Assembly (NCBI GenBank): GCA_017615635.1 | Contig: JAFZZR010000139.1 | Span: forward strand, 1 to 33,393 | DNA: 33,393 nucleotides | DNA from: Lentisphaeria bacterium | GTDB taxonomy: Bacteria > Verrucomicrobiota > Lentisphaeria > Victivallales > UBA1829 | Direction of reading: 5' to 3' | Shown here: piece after piece, positions 7,187-15,968 of the stretch | Position numbering within the stretch: the stretch's first letter is position 1 | Layout: each line of letters opens with the position of its first letter | Notes under the pieces: generated by a model | Seen by the model: the letters and a program-made list of their open reading frames with translations, nothing else | The model's database searches: none | Told to the model about the DNA's origin: nothing | Translations under genes and position numbers: made by a program

Positions 7187-8465
7187 GGGAAAAACTTTTC
7201 CACGCCAGCACGGCAAGAAGCAGCACGGCGGCCGCAAGAATCCAGCCGATGGCCTGTTTGAAGAAACTGCCGGGATCCGCCTCTTTCCGGAATTCGGGAT
7301 TGGCGGTTTCCGGTGAGGCTGTCTCGACCTTCCAGTCTTTACCGTAAAGCTTGGCAACGTATTTCCTCAGTCCGTACTGCGGGATCCCCGTGTCGCCGGA
7401 TCCGTACAGGATCTTCAGCGTCCCCGCGGGCGTCGACGAACCTTCCAGAAGCAGCGCCTCTTCCTCGATATTTGCGGAAACCGAAAGATCCGCCAGTTCC
7501 GGATCGTCGCCGTTCTGAATCGTGACAATGTATTCGTCGGCCCTGAAATCCGGCACCGGAAGTTCATGACGCTGCGGCTCGATCTTTCCCGCGAACCGAT
7601 GTTCCGAAACGGTGTCTCCCCGGCGGCGGACGGCCCGGACGCCGACCTCGCGGGTGTATTCCGGCGTAGACGTCCGGAAGAGCAGCGTTTTGATATTTCT
7701 CCGTCCGGCATCCAGCCTGATCTCCGTTGTCTTTCCTTTCTTCTCCCGGGAAAGTTCCGGGAGGGGAAGGTCCTGCCAAATCTTTTTTGGGGAAACGGTT
7801 CCGGTCTTTACGAAAAAGCGGATCTCATCCAGCCGGAGTTCGCCGGTGAAGAGCTTCGACTCGGTGAAGGTATCCTGTTTCCCGATATGTTCCAGCGTTG
7901 CACCTGTGCGTTTTTCGGCAAAATTGTGAACGTGAATTTTGATGCGCTTCGCTTTCTTCGGAGAAAAACGGAATGTATCGTTTTGGAATTTCACATTTTT
8001 GGAACGGTTGAAAAAGGGAAATTTCTCCGTCGCGGTGCCGTCGTCGAATTCCAGTGAAACGGACTTGTCGAAATCCCGATCCGACGTGACAAGCCGGAGC
8101 ATTTCGACGGGATGTTCCGCTTCGTTCAGTTCGTACTCGATTGTCGCAGTGTTCGCCTGTTTGTCCAGTTCGAATCCGACGATTTTACCCTTGACGATGG
8201 TATCGGCATACCTGGTTTCCCAGCCCGAAAAAAGCGGAGAGACAACGTACGGCACCTGTTCGCCCGAAGGGGACACGATGCGCAGATCCTCCTGGCCCGG
8301 TTCCGTGTGCCGGTATATTTCTTCATCGATGGGGATCAGGAGAATGTCGGACCGTTCCGCCGGGATCCCGACTGTTTTGCAGAAGGGAAATTTTTCCGGT
8401 TGGACCTCCGAGGCGAAAGCGGCGGCGGTGAAAAACGAGGTCAGCAGAAGCAGATATTTTTTCAT
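7164..8465 (-). CDS. DUF3999-type membrane-anchored envelope protein
   Basis: A 433-residue protein with a signal peptide (MKKYLLLLTSFFTAAAFA), a long beta-rich extracytoplasmic part and one C-terminal transmembrane helix (IGWILAAAVLLLAVLAW) before a short charged tail. The start overlaps the stop of the DUF2339 gene as ATGA (4 nt), so the two are translated together. A DUF2339 integral membrane protein next to a DUF3999 protein is a known gene pair. I assign the family from this pairing, the topology and the repeated galactose-binding-like segments, not from a diagnostic catalytic motif. The molecular function is unknown; the pair presumably works at the inner membrane facing the periplasm. 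Confidence 0.72.
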   Translation of the reverse strand: MKKYLLLLTSFFTAAAFASEVQPEKFPFCKTVGIPAERSDILLIPIDEEIYRHTEPGQEDLRIVSPSGEQVPYVVSPLFSGWETRYADTIVKGKIVGFELDKQANTATIEYELNEAEHPVEMLRLVTSDRDFDKSVSLEFDDGTATEKFPFFNRSKNVKFQNDTFRFSPKKAKRIKIHVHNFAEKRTGATLEHIGKQDTFTESKLFTGELRLDEIRFFVKTGTVSPKKIWQDLPLPELSREKKGKTTEIRLDAGRRNIKTLLFRTSTPEYTREVGVRAVRRRGDTVSEHRFAGKIEPQRHELPVPDFRADEYIVTIQNGDDPELADLSVSANIEEEALLLEGSSTPAGTLKILYGSGDTGIPQYGLRKYVAKLYGKDWKVETASPETANPEFRKEADPGSFFKQAIGWILAAAVLLLAVLAWKSFSRITPEKE

Positions 8466-10849
8466 GAGGGGGTATCCTTCTTTTCCGTGAAAAGATCCTT
8501 GAACCGGATATAGAGCACGGCGCCGGAAAGCATCACGATCCCGATGAGCGCAAAGGCTGCGATCCGCCAGATCTGATCCAGTCCGTCAAGATCCGCAAAA
8601 AACACTTTTCCGGCGCAGACGGCAAACAGGGCGATCCCGGCGATGCGGAGCGCCTTCAGCCGCCACCGGATACCGCTGAAAACCAGAGAGACGGCGCACA
8701 GACTCCACCAGACGGAGACGCCTCCGTTGCGGAATCCGTAGAGAAAGTAAGCAAGTGCGGTCCGGATTTCCATCGAGCTGAAGAGAAAGAAGAGCACGCC
8801 TGACAGCATGAGGACGCTCACGAATACCTTTTTCGGCGCATGCTGCCGGGCCAGCTCGATCCCGGCCGCCGTCAGCGAAACCACATAGATCCAGCGCGTG
8901 AGGAGAGATGTCAGAATATATTCCCCGTAAGGTTTCGGACTTATGCAGGGCGCATTTTTGATCCATACCTCAGGGTCCGGCCACGGCATCTGAACGAGCC
9001 GGATCAGGGAGAGAATGCCGAGAATGACGAGGACCGGCATGAAGAACGGGAGACTCGGTCGTTTGCGGTAAACGACGACGCCCGCCAGGATCAGCAGACT
9101 CCACCACAGCACAAGGATTCCGTCCTGGAAGGCCCGCCAGTACGTGCGCATGCACAGGTGCCACTCGTAACTCGAATAGCAGAGAAAGCAGGTCCCGGCA
9201 ATGACGGCGAAGACCACGGCGACGCCGGTCTGCAGTTTCGGCAGACTGAACCGTCCGGAGGGGGCGGCCCAGCTGAAATCCTTCGTGCGGAAAAGCAGGA
9301 CGGCGGCGGCCGTCCACGAGGCTGTCATCACGCCAGCGCCCAGAAGATGGTGCAGCAGGACGGCGGTGTAGGGGCTGCCGTCCCGGAAGAACGTTTCCGA
9401 GGTGAAGAGCACATACTGGGTGACGGCATACAGAATGAAGCTCATTATAAGCAGCGTGCGCGACTTGCTCCGGAGTCCCATGCCCAGCATCAGGAAGGCC
9501 AGCACCGACCAGGCCGTTACGATCCAGACGCCGCCGAGGAGAAGCGGGACCGCCAGAGCCAGGGAGAAAGCGGTCTGCGCGGCGAGGAACATCTGGAAGA
9601 AGGGCCTTTCTCCCTCGATCCTGCGCACGGCGATCCGCGACTGAAGCACGCCCAGTCCCGCGGCCCACAGGGGCAGGGCGGCCGCGATCTTCCATTCGGC
9701 GTAGAAATTCTGTGCAGCGGGTACGGCCGCGAAAAAGTAGAACGCCGCGTTGGCCAGCAGAAGAAGCAGTTCGAGAATGGTCGCATCCCGTCTCCGAGCG
9801 GTCCCGAGCGCCATCAGGGAGAAGAGGGCGAAATCGATGCTCAGCATGATCAGCACGGATGGCGCGGACGCAGCGTCCATGTATTTTGTGACGGCGACAC
9901 CGCCCAGCAGGGCGTAGAGCAGGAATGCGCTCAAATGGAGCAGGATCCAGCTTCGGTAGAAGGCGGTGAAAAGGGTTCCGGCGGTCAGCATGGTCATGTA
10001 GAGAAAGAGACTCGAAAGATCATGCGAACCGGTGTCGATGAACAGGGGCGTCAGGAATCCTCCGGCGCATCCCAGGAGGGCGGGGAAGAGCGCATTCATT
10101 CCGAGCGCCGTTGCCATGGCGGCGACCGTCACCACGGCCATGGCGCCGAACGCGGGCATGGGCTGGATCAGATGATAGAGCCGGTATGCGGCCATGATGC
10201 TCAAATACAGCGTAACGAATCCGGCTCCGGTAAGAGCGATCATGAAAGGCCGGTATTTCCCGGAAGACTTCCATAGTCCGATCCCGGTCATGACAAGTCC
10301 GCTCAGGACCATGAGGGAGACGCGCACGGCGGGACTGAGCCAGCTGTGTTCGATGGAGTATTTGAGGAAGAATCCGATGCCGCAAAGGAGAATGATGATG
10401 CCGATGCGGATAAGCCAGGTCGTCGCCACCGCATACTCCCGCGTGACGTCCGGATTGCGGAATTCTTCGCCCACAATGATGAAATTCCAGATCTTCCGGA
10501 GGACTTCCCGTGTCCGGATCTCCAGATTCCCGGGCACCCGCGGGTGCTTGACGGGTTTCGGAGGCGCTTTCGGTTCCGCCGGCTGCTTTTGCCGCATTTC
10601 CGGTTCCGGCGGGGAAAGCGGTTCTTCCTTTTTCCGTTCGACGGGCTTCGGCGGAGACGCAGGTCCCGACGGCAGCGGCGCAGCAGGTTTCTGCTGTACG
10701 GCGATCTCCGGCTTTTCGGCTTTCGGCAGACGGTTTTCAAGTCCGCTCAAATGTTTTTCGATTTTTGTCAGCTTGACCAGCACCCAGACCGGCATGGACA
10801 GCCATGCCAGAACAAGGCCCAAAATAAGCACTCCGAAAAAAATCTCCAT
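8462..10849 (-). CDS. DUF2339 polytopic membrane protein
   Basis: A 795-residue integral membrane protein. It has one N-terminal helix (MEIFFGVLILGLVLAWLSM), a proline/lysine/glutamate-rich cytoplasmic linker (about 35-125) with repeated PxPPKPV-like segments, then some two dozen hydrophobic helices to the C-terminus. This architecture is typical of DUF2339, whose role is unknown. I chose the ATG at 10847-10849 because it begins directly at the first membrane helix and follows AGGCGG. The frame extends to an ATG at 10924, but that adds 25 polar residues unlike the family, and a possible -10 element overlaps that site. It forms a translationally coupled pair with the DUF3999-type gene downstream. 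Confidence 0.85.
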   Translation of the reverse strand: MEIFFGVLILGLVLAWLSMPVWVLVKLTKIEKHLSGLENRLPKAEKPEIAVQQKPAAPLPSGPASPPKPVERKKEEPLSPPEPEMRQKQPAEPKAPPKPVKHPRVPGNLEIRTREVLRKIWNFIIVGEEFRNPDVTREYAVATTWLIRIGIIILLCGIGFFLKYSIEHSWLSPAVRVSLMVLSGLVMTGIGLWKSSGKYRPFMIALTGAGFVTLYLSIMAAYRLYHLIQPMPAFGAMAVVTVAAMATALGMNALFPALLGCAGGFLTPLFIDTGSHDLSSLFLYMTMLTAGTLFTAFYRSWILLHLSAFLLYALLGGVAVTKYMDAASAPSVLIMLSIDFALFSLMALGTARRRDATILELLLLLANAAFYFFAAVPAAQNFYAEWKIAAALPLWAAGLGVLQSRIAVRRIEGERPFFQMFLAAQTAFSLALAVPLLLGGVWIVTAWSVLAFLMLGMGLRSKSRTLLIMSFILYAVTQYVLFTSETFFRDGSPYTAVLLHHLLGAGVMTASWTAAAVLLFRTKDFSWAAPSGRFSLPKLQTGVAVVFAVIAGTCFLCYSSYEWHLCMRTYWRAFQDGILVLWWSLLILAGVVVYRKRPSLPFFMPVLVILGILSLIRLVQMPWPDPEVWIKNAPCISPKPYGEYILTSLLTRWIYVVSLTAAGIELARQHAPKKVFVSVLMLSGVLFFLFSSMEIRTALAYFLYGFRNGGVSVWWSLCAVSLVFSGIRWRLKALRIAGIALFAVCAGKVFFADLDGLDQIWRIAAFALIGIVMLSGAVLYIRFKDLFTEKKDTPS

Positions 10850-10924
10850 GACACCGCCTGCTCGAGAAGTGAAAGAATTTTGCGATAAAGAGCCGTCTCC
10901 CGGGCGGTACTCTTTCCGTTCCAT

Positions 10925-10953
10925 ACCTTACACCGGAAACGAAGAAAATACAA
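10925..10953 (-). promoter_or_regulatory. Possible promoter for the DUF2339-DUF3999 pair
   Basis: On the minus strand TTGTAT (10948-10953), a 17-bp spacer and TAAGGT (10925-10930). The match is weaker than at other promoters here. If it is used, transcription starts near 10918, inside the longer open frame, which supports the internal start at 10849. Confidence 0.35.
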
Positions 10954-11002
10954 GCATTGATCGCACGGAGCGCCGGAAAATAGGGATGCGGGAAAAATTT
11001 TC

Positions 11003-11030
11003 TTGAAATTTTTTTCAAATGGTGTACAGT
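11003..11030 (+). promoter_or_regulatory. Promoter for the hybrid histidine kinase
   Basis: TTGAAA (11003-11008), a 16-bp spacer and TACAGT (11025-11030), with a T-rich spacer. The expected transcript start near 11037 lies upstream of the short ORF at 11076. Confidence 0.55.
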
Positions 11031-11075
11031 ATCCGAAATCAAGTATAAGAAAAAGCAGGTTCGGAGAATCGAAAC

Positions 11076-11129
11076 ATGAAAACGACGGCGATGATTTCAG
11101 GGGGAAAGCTGTCTGACGGCGTCCGGTGA
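11076..11129 (+). CDS. 17-codon leader ORF upstream of the histidine kinase
   Basis: ATG at 11076-11078, peptide MKTTAMISGGKLSDGVR, stop TGA at 11127-11129. GGAG (11063-11066) stands 9 nt before the ATG, a proper ribosome-binding site. The stop is 4 nt before the GTG start of the kinase, which has no ribosome-binding site of its own. This suggests that ribosomes terminating here reinitiate on the kinase. The peptide has no run of a single amino acid, so classical attenuation is not indicated. Confidence 0.45.
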   Translation: MKTTAMISGGKLSDGVR

Positions 11130-11133
11130 TATC

Positions 11134-12996
11134 GTGCAAGGCTATTCGTATTCTGTGTTTTCTCTTGCGGCCATAGCGGTCCATCTGATCATCAACTTCA
11201 ATCTGCTCCTTGGCCGGAGCATCACCACCGCGCGCGGCAAACGCTACCGCGGATTCCTGCTGGGGACTCTTGCCTACTACTTTTTCGACGCGGCCTGGGG
11301 CATCTTCGCGGGGCTCCGCTGGACCGGTCTGCTGTATGCCGACACCATCTTTTTCTTCCTTTCCCTTGCCGTATTCGTTTTCATGTGGTGCCGTTTCGTC
11401 GTCGACTATCTTACCTTTGGCAAATGGACGACGCGGATCCTTACCTGGTTCGGGTATGCGCTTCTTCTCTTCAATCTGGCGGGACTGGCGGTCAATCCCT
11501 TCAACGGCTGTTTTTTCCGGTTCGATGCGCAGAAAAATTATCTGACGGGCTGGGTCCGCGATCCCGCCTTCTATCTTTTGGTTGCCTTCAACATTCTCAT
11601 CGCGGTCTTCGCGCTCGTGAAAGCGCTGCGCAGCCGGGATTCCGACCGGAGACGGAGCATGATGACGGTCATGTTCTGCGTCACCATGGCGGCGGCCATC
11701 TTTCTGCAGATCCTCTGGCCGCTCACGCCGTTTACAGCGCTCGGATGTCTTATCGGCAACTGCTTTCTTCACGTGTTCGTGGTGTCAGACGAACAGACTG
11801 CGAAGCATTTGGCCAAGCTGGAGGAGGCTTTGGAACGGGCCCGGGCAGCGGAGAAGGCGCGGAGCATGTTTTTCAGCATCGTGAGCCATGACATACGCAC
11901 GCCGCTCAATGCGATACTCGGGTACTCCGAACTTCTGCAGAGCGGGATCACCAATGAGGCCGAGCGGGACGAAGCGCTCCGGACTATCCGCTCCAGCGGC
12001 ACCACGCTTCTGCAGCTCGTGACCGATGTTCTCGATCTGGCGAAAATGGACTCGGGCAAGGCCACGTTCCGTTCGGAGCCCGTGCAGCTTTCCCAGCTGA
12101 CGGACGATGTATTCGCGACGTTCCGCATGACGGCGAAGAGGAAGGGGATCGAACTCGTCAACCGGACGACGGAGCTTCCGACGATCCATCTGGACGAACA
12201 GCGGTTCCGCCAGATCCTCTTCAATCTGGTCAGCAACGCGGTCAAATTCACGGAACGGGGATCCGTGACCGTCTCCGCCACGTATGTCGACGGCGATCTT
12301 GAGGTCGCCGTCTCGGATACGGGCTGCGGCATAGCGCCCGACATGCTCTCCCATATCATGGAGCCCTTCGTTCAGGTGCAGGATCCCAGCCATGCGTCCG
12401 ACAGGACCGGCGGTACGGGGCTGGGACTCTCCATCTGCAAGAGCCTGATCGAAGCGATGGGCGGCCGGTTCTTCGTCGAAAGCGAACTGGGGGCGGGGTC
12501 GACGTTCCGGTTCCGCATTCCGTGGATCGACCTCCACGAGGAGGACGAGAAAGAGACGCCCGCGCCCGAGCCCGAACCGCCCGTCAAGCTGAAAAATCTG
12601 CCGAAACATGTGCTTGTCGTGGACGATTCCTCGGTCAACCGCAAGGTTCTGGCCGCATTTCTGAAGAAGGCGGGGATCGGATCCGTCGATCAGGCAGGCG
12701 ATGGCGCCGAGGCGCTGGCGGTGCTCGATTCGGCGGCGAAGTCGGGGAATCCGCACGATTTTGTTTTTTCGGATCTCTGGATGCCGAACATGAACGGGCT
12801 CGAATTTATTGAAAAACTTCATGCCGATTCCCGATTCGGTCAGCTTCCGGTTTATGCCCTGACGGCGGACTCGGAGTGCCGTCAGGATTCCCGGATCCGC
12901 CTTTTCACCGGCGTCCTGCTCAAACCCATGACGTACGAGAAGCTCATGGAAGTGTTCTCTCCGCCGGACCCGGAACCGGCGGCGGACGATCTGTAA
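11134..12996 (+). CDS. Hybrid sensor histidine kinase with seven TM helices and a receiver domain
   Basis: A 620-residue inner-membrane sensor. Residues 1-215 contain seven hydrophobic helices and no large periplasmic loop, so the sensed signal is probably within or at the membrane. A short coiled linker leads to HisKA with H252 ([20 protein letters not shown]). The HATPase domain follows, with an N box (NLVSNAVKF) and G boxes ([21 protein letters not shown]). A C-terminal receiver has the acidic pair in VVDDSS, phosphoacceptor D547 ([11 protein letters not shown]) and conserved K in LLKPMT. The only possible start after the in-frame stop at 11092 is GTG 11134-11136. No response regulator with an output domain or Hpt protein is adjacent, so the phosphorelay partner must be elsewhere. 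Confidence 0.9.
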   Translation: MQGYSYSVFSLAAIAVHLIINFNLLLGRSITTARGKRYRGFLLGTLAYYFFDAAWGIFAGLRWTGLLYADTIFFFLSLAVFVFMWCRFVVDYLTFGKWTTRILTWFGYALLLFNLAGLAVNPFNGCFFRFDAQKNYLTGWVRDPAFYLLVAFNILIAVFALVKALRSRDSDRRRSMMTVMFCVTMAAAIFLQILWPLTPFTALGCLIGNCFLHVFVVSDEQTAKHLAKLEEALERARAAEKARSMFFSIVSHDIRTPLNAILGYSELLQSGITNEAERDEALRTIRSSGTTLLQLVTDVLDLAKMDSGKATFRSEPVQLSQLTDDVFATFRMTAKRKGIELVNRTTELPTIHLDEQRFRQILFNLVSNAVKFTERGSVTVSATYVDGDLEVAVSDTGCGIAPDMLSHIMEPFVQVQDPSHASDRTGGTGLGLSICKSLIEAMGGRFFVESELGAGSTFRFRIPWIDLHEEDEKETPAPEPEPPVKLKNLPKHVLVVDDSSVNRKVLAAFLKKAGIGSVDQAGDGAEALAVLDSAAKSGNPHDFVFSDLWMPNMNGLEFIEKLHADSRFGQLPVYALTADSECRQDSRIRLFTGVLLKPMTYEKLMEVFSPPDPEPAADDL

Positions 12997-13023
12997 AAAA
13001 GGGCAAAAAACGCGGTAAAAGCC

Positions 13024-13052
13024 TTGACTTTTTTCATTTCAGAAGGTATAAT
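13024..13052 (+). promoter_or_regulatory. Consensus sigma70 promoter for the small lipoprotein
   Basis: TTGACT (13024-13029), a 17-bp spacer and a perfect TATAAT (13047-13052). The transcript would have a leader of about 58 nt before the ATG at 13117. A short inverted TTATA/TATAA pair follows the -10. This is one of the best promoters in the window. Confidence 0.75.
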
Positions 13053-13116
13053 AACAGGGTTATAGGTCACGTTATAAACAAAGTATGAAAAACTCAGGAA
13101 AACCGGAGGTCTTCAC

Positions 13117-13518
13117 ATGTTGAAAAAAGCGTTTCTCACCGCGGCTGCCGCGTCTCTCGCACTCGTTTTCGCAGGCTGCTCGTCCTTCCAGACGGCTACG
13201 AACCTGAACAACGTCAAACTCACCACGGATCCCGACCGGACCGCCGTCGCCCATGTGCACGGAGAGGTGTGGGGCATTTACCTGCTGGGATGCATCCCGT
13301 TCTTCACCGGCAGCACCATTTCCCCGGAACGCTGCGCCCTGTTCGAAGACAACGTGACGATCCCCCGGGCGGTGGGCATGGTCACCAAGACGACGCAGGC
13401 CCGGCTGAACGCCCCGTATCTGGATAACATGCAGACCGAGTCCACCAGCTGCTGGCTCTTCCCGACGATCCTCTTCTGGTACAAGTCCATTCAGGTTTCC
13501 GGGAACGCGCTCCGCTGA
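13117..13518 (+). CDS. Small lipoprotein of unknown function
   Basis: 133 residues. The signal peptide ends in a clear lipobox (LVFAGC, lipidated Cys at about residue 20), and the residues after it (SSFQT) contain no Asp retention signal, so outer-membrane sorting is plausible. The mature part has two hydrophobic patches, WGIYLLGCIPFFTG and CWLFPTILFWYKSIQVSGNA. The WG.YL...P...G pattern is reminiscent of TRL-like small lipoproteins, but that assignment is tentative. The start is supported by GGAGG 7 nt upstream. With its own consensus promoter it is probably abundant, like a structural lipoprotein. Confidence 0.82.
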   Translation: MLKKAFLTAAAASLALVFAGCSSFQTATNLNNVKLTTDPDRTAVAHVHGEVWGIYLLGCIPFFTGSTISPERCALFEDNVTIPRAVGMVTKTTQARLNAPYLDNMQTESTSCWLFPTILFWYKSIQVSGNALR

Positions 13519-13537
13519 GGCCCGGACTCCCTTTCGA

Positions 13538-13552
13538 GGCCGGTTCCCGGCC
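13538..13552 (+). terminator. Short GC hairpin after the lipoprotein gene
   Basis: GGCCGG (13538-13543) and CCGGCC (13547-13552) with a TTC loop lie 20 nt after the stop codon. There is no T-run, so termination is uncertain; the next gene may be read from the same transcript. Confidence 0.3.
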
Positions 13553-13565
13553 CGGCAGGATCAGA

Positions 13566-14234
13566 ATGAGCAATCAGGTTCGAGAATCGGGCAGGCTCTC
13601 CTCTCGTGCTAGAAGAGTGTTCCTGTCCATGGCGTCGCCCTTCGGTTTCGGAGGCGATCCCAAACTCTTCTGCAGTCTGGACACCGTGAATCTCCCGCCC
13701 ATGATGGGCCGGGCGGATGCGGCATTCGAGGCGGCGCTCCGGATCGTGGAGAACAGCGGATTCTTCGATCTGAACGACGAGGAACGGCTGGCGCGCTACC
13801 GTACGCTCCGGAAACTTCTTACCTGTGCAAGAGAGAACGTGGAAGCTCTTTCCGCACTGCAGAAAAGCGGGAAGCGGATGTCGTTCGGGGAGCTGGCGCA
13901 GGCGTACGGCTACCTGGAACGGATCAGCGGCGTTCTCTGTGATTTTCTGCAGAGCCAGATCGATGTCATGAATTTCTCCGGACGCCGGTTCGGAAGGAAT
14001 ACGGCGCATCCGGAAACCGTTTCCGCCGATCCGGAACTGGATATCTTCCGCCTGATGAAGGACTTTCTTCTGGGGCAGAAGGATGAGTTCGACAATCTGC
14101 GCGGGGAATTCCGGAAACTGCTTCCCGCTCAGGAGCTGGAACGGTATAACAAGGCCTATTCGGAATATGTTCCGCTTTACACGGCTATGGCGGATGCCCC
14201 GTCTGCCGCGGCGGAAGAAGAAGGAGAGCGATAA
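13566..14234 (+). CDS. Hypothetical protein upstream of prmA
   Basis: A frame of 222 residues, mainly alpha-helical and charged, with no signal peptide, membrane helix or catalytic motif that I recognise. Two starts are possible. The first is ATG 13566, with AGGA a few bases upstream. The second is ATG 13629, which gives MASPFGFGGDPKLF and drops 21 residues rich in Ser/Arg with two rare-looking AGA codons. The second half includes a helical stretch (DFLLGQKDEFDNLRGEF) suggestive of a coiled coil. The stop is one base before the GTG of prmA, so the two are in one operon and probably coupled. The function is unknown. Confidence 0.75.
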   Translation: MSNQVRESGRLSSRARRVFLSMASPFGFGGDPKLFCSLDTVNLPPMMGRADAAFEAALRIVENSGFFDLNDEERLARYRTLRKLLTCARENVEALSALQKSGKRMSFGELAQAYGYLERISGVLCDFLQSQIDVMNFSGRRFGRNTAHPETVSADPELDIFRLMKDFLLGQKDEFDNLRGEFRKLLPAQELERYNKAYSEYVPLYTAMADAPSAAAEEEGER

Positions 14235-14235
14235 C

Positions 14236-15138
14236 GTGAATCCTGCGGATGTCCTTTACTGTGTGGTCTGCGCCGACGAGTCGGCGGACCGCGGGGCAGG
14301 GGCGGAGCTGCTTTCCGCCTTCGAATACGATATGAGCTCCTGGAAGGACGAGGAGTCGGGCTCGATCCATCATACGGTTTATTTTCAGGACCGGGCGTCG
14401 GCGGAAAAGGCGCTGGCGTTTCTCCGGTCCGAGTCGGAAAAGTGGAAGGAGTTCGGCGTGATCCTTTCGGGGTTCACTATTTCCGAACTCAAAAAGGAAA
14501 ACTGGGCGGAGTCCTGGAAGATCCATTTCAAGCCGATCCGCGTCTCCCCGAGACTGCTGGTCCGCCCCACGTGGGAACCGGTGGCCCCCGAGGCCGGGCG
14601 GATCGATATCGTACTGGATCCGGGCATGAGCTTCGGGACCGGACAGCACGCCACGACCAAGTTCTGTCTGGCTTCGCTTGACCGCATTACGAAGGATATG
14701 ACCCCGGACCATCCTCTGACCATGCTGGACGCTGGCTCCGGATCGGGCATTTTGGCCATCGCCGCGTGCCTTCTCGGATGCCGTCCCGTCCGCGCCTTCG
14801 ATATCGATCCCGATACGGTTCCCGTGGCCCGGGAGAACCTGGAGAAGAACGGACTTCCCGCGGATTCCGTCTCCTTTGCCGTTTCGGCGCTGGAAGACTG
14901 GCCGTCCGCCGAACGGTACGATATCGTGGCGGCCAATATCCTCTCCTCCGCGCTTATCGCCGGACGAGAAAAGCTGCTCTCATTGACCCGTCCGGGCGGC
15001 TGGCTTATTCTGGCCGGGATTTTGGACAGCGAGTACGGGACCGTCAGGCGTGCATTCGAAGAGCTCGGATGCCGCGAGATGGCTTCCGAGGCGGAAAAGG
15101 AGTGGCGGGGCGGGGCGTTTCTCACGCCGCGCGCCTGA
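14236..15138 (+). CDS. prmA: Ribosomal protein L11 methyltransferase
   Basis: A SAM-dependent methyltransferase that trimethylates ribosomal protein L11; about 300 residues, as expected. The signatures are FGTGQHATTKFCL before the SAM fold, motif I LDAGSGSGILAIAA, an acidic residue after strand 2 (AFDIDP) and VAANIL in the catalytic region. I chose GTG 14236-14238: AGGAGA lies 8 nt upstream, and the protein then begins with the short N-terminal domain typical of PrmA. The open frame extends 51 codons further upstream, but that is a shadow of the preceding gene. It ends at a convergent inverted repeat. Confidence 0.93.
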   Translation: MNPADVLYCVVCADESADRGAGAELLSAFEYDMSSWKDEESGSIHHTVYFQDRASAEKALAFLRSESEKWKEFGVILSGFTISELKKENWAESWKIHFKPIRVSPRLLVRPTWEPVAPEAGRIDIVLDPGMSFGTGQHATTKFCLASLDRITKDMTPDHPLTMLDAGSGSGILAIAACLLGCRPVRAFDIDPDTVPVARENLEKNGLPADSVSFAVSALEDWPSAERYDIVAANILSSALIAGREKLLSLTRPGGWLILAGILDSEYGTVRRAFEELGCREMASEAEKEWRGGAFLTPRA

Positions 15139-15153
15139 CGGTGGATCCGGCAC

Positions 15154-15624
15154 CTATTCCGGCGCACCTTCCGTCAGAAGGTGCGCGATCTTCCGGGCGC
15201 GGACGAATGCCTCCGTCTCCGGGACGGCCGCTCTCCCGTTCAGAAAACGGCCCAGTTCGGCAAACCGCCGATCCGTTTTGTATTTCCGGCCCGCTGCCCT
15301 CACGGAAAGAAGGGCAAAAGCGGCTTCCTCCCCGGAAAGACGGGATGCCATGGCGCCCAGAAACTCGTGATACCGCAGCACCATTTCCGCGGGATCCGTA
15401 TCGTAGACGAGGATCGCCAGCGCAACGCAGGAACCGGCGGACGGCATGTCCGGCCATCCCGTCCAGGTTCCCCGGGGATGTCGCCAGTGATCGGGCGTGA
15501 GGCGGCTGTATCGGAGAAACGACGTTTCGAAGGCGCGGTAGAGCCGGAAAAACCGCTTTGTCCGATCCGAGCCGTCAAGTCCCGTTTCGGCGAGGAACAG
15601 AGATTCTTCCTGAAACGAGGGCAT
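15154..15624 (-). CDS. Hypothetical protein, third gene of the GT2 unit
   Basis: 156 residues, rich in Arg, Ala and aromatic residues, without signal peptide or obvious membrane helix. The one moderately hydrophobic stretch is SCVALAILVYDT near residues 64-75. I recognise no domain. The ATG (15622-15624) shares one base with the stop of the upstream membrane protein (TGATG), so translation is coupled. The position suggests a soluble partner of the glycosyltransferase and membrane protein, but the sequence does not show what it does. The last codons form one arm of the inverted repeat shared with prmA. Confidence 0.7.
   Translation of the reverse strand: MPSFQEESLFLAETGLDGSDRTKRFFRLYRAFETSFLRYSRLTPDHWRHPRGTWTGWPDMPSAGSCVALAILVYDTDPAEMVLRYHEFLGAMASRLSGEEAAFALLSVRAAGRKYKTDRRFAELGRFLNGRAAVPETEAFVRARKIAHLLTEGAPE
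15162..15186. terminator. Perfect inverted repeat at the convergent prmA / 15154 gene ends
   Basis: GCGCACCTT (15162-15170) and AAGGTGCGC (15178-15186) form a 9-bp stem with a 7-nt loop. It lies 24 nt after the prmA stop and within the last codons of the minus-strand gene. As at 7161-7186 there is no T-run on either side. Confidence 0.5.
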
Positions 15625-15944
15625 CAGCGGTCGGACTTTTCTCCGGCGTTTTCCGCCGGCGCTTCGTCTTTCAGAACGGTGAAGCCCACATCCACCACAT
15701 CCGGAGGCGTGTTCTCTTTCCGGGGGGCCGTGCGGGTTCGGAAATAACGGTTCGCAAAAGCGGAATCACGGAATTTCCGGTTCGTCCGGATCAGTCTGTC
15801 CCGTGCGAAGATCGCGTAGAAAAGGAGAACGAACAGGAAGAGAAGGATGAGGGGAGAGAGAATGATGATGCAGGAGACCGCGAAAAGGATCAGGAAAAAC
15901 AGGAAAAGGAAAGAAAAAGGATTGGCTGTTTTTAGAGGCGGCAT
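15624..15944 (-). CDS. Small membrane protein, second gene of the GT2 unit
   Basis: 106 residues. A long hydrophobic region at about 8-47 (FSFLFLFFLILFAVSCIII, then LLFLFVLLFYAIFA) forms two closely spaced membrane helices, probably a hairpin. A basic, Arg-rich segment and an acidic C-terminal tail follow, presumably in the cytoplasm. It starts 24 nt after the glycosyltransferase stop, with AAAGGA upstream, and ends in a 1-nt overlap with the next gene. No family was recognised. It could anchor the glycosyltransferase or act in lipid-linked sugar transfer; this is inferred from position only. Confidence 0.72.
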   Translation of the reverse strand: MPPLKTANPFSFLFLFFLILFAVSCIIILSPLILLFLFVLLFYAIFARDRLIRTNRKFRDSAFANRYFRTRTAPRKENTPPDVVDVGFTVLKDEAPAENAGEKSDR

Positions 15945-15968
15945 AACGTCTTCATCCTTTCCCTTTTG

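Noticed and set aside
10850..10924. Longer start for the DUF2339 gene
   Set aside because: It adds 25 polar residues before the first membrane helix, unlike the family, and the site lies at a possible -10 element.
13573..13600. T-loop-like GGTTCGAGAATC suggesting a tRNA
   Set aside because: No acceptor stem, anticodon arm or D-arm can be built around it, and it lies in the N-terminal part of an open frame.
14083..14235. N-terminal extension of the prmA frame
   Set aside because: It lies inside the upstream gene. GTG 14236 has an ideal ribosome-binding site and gives the typical PrmA N-terminus.
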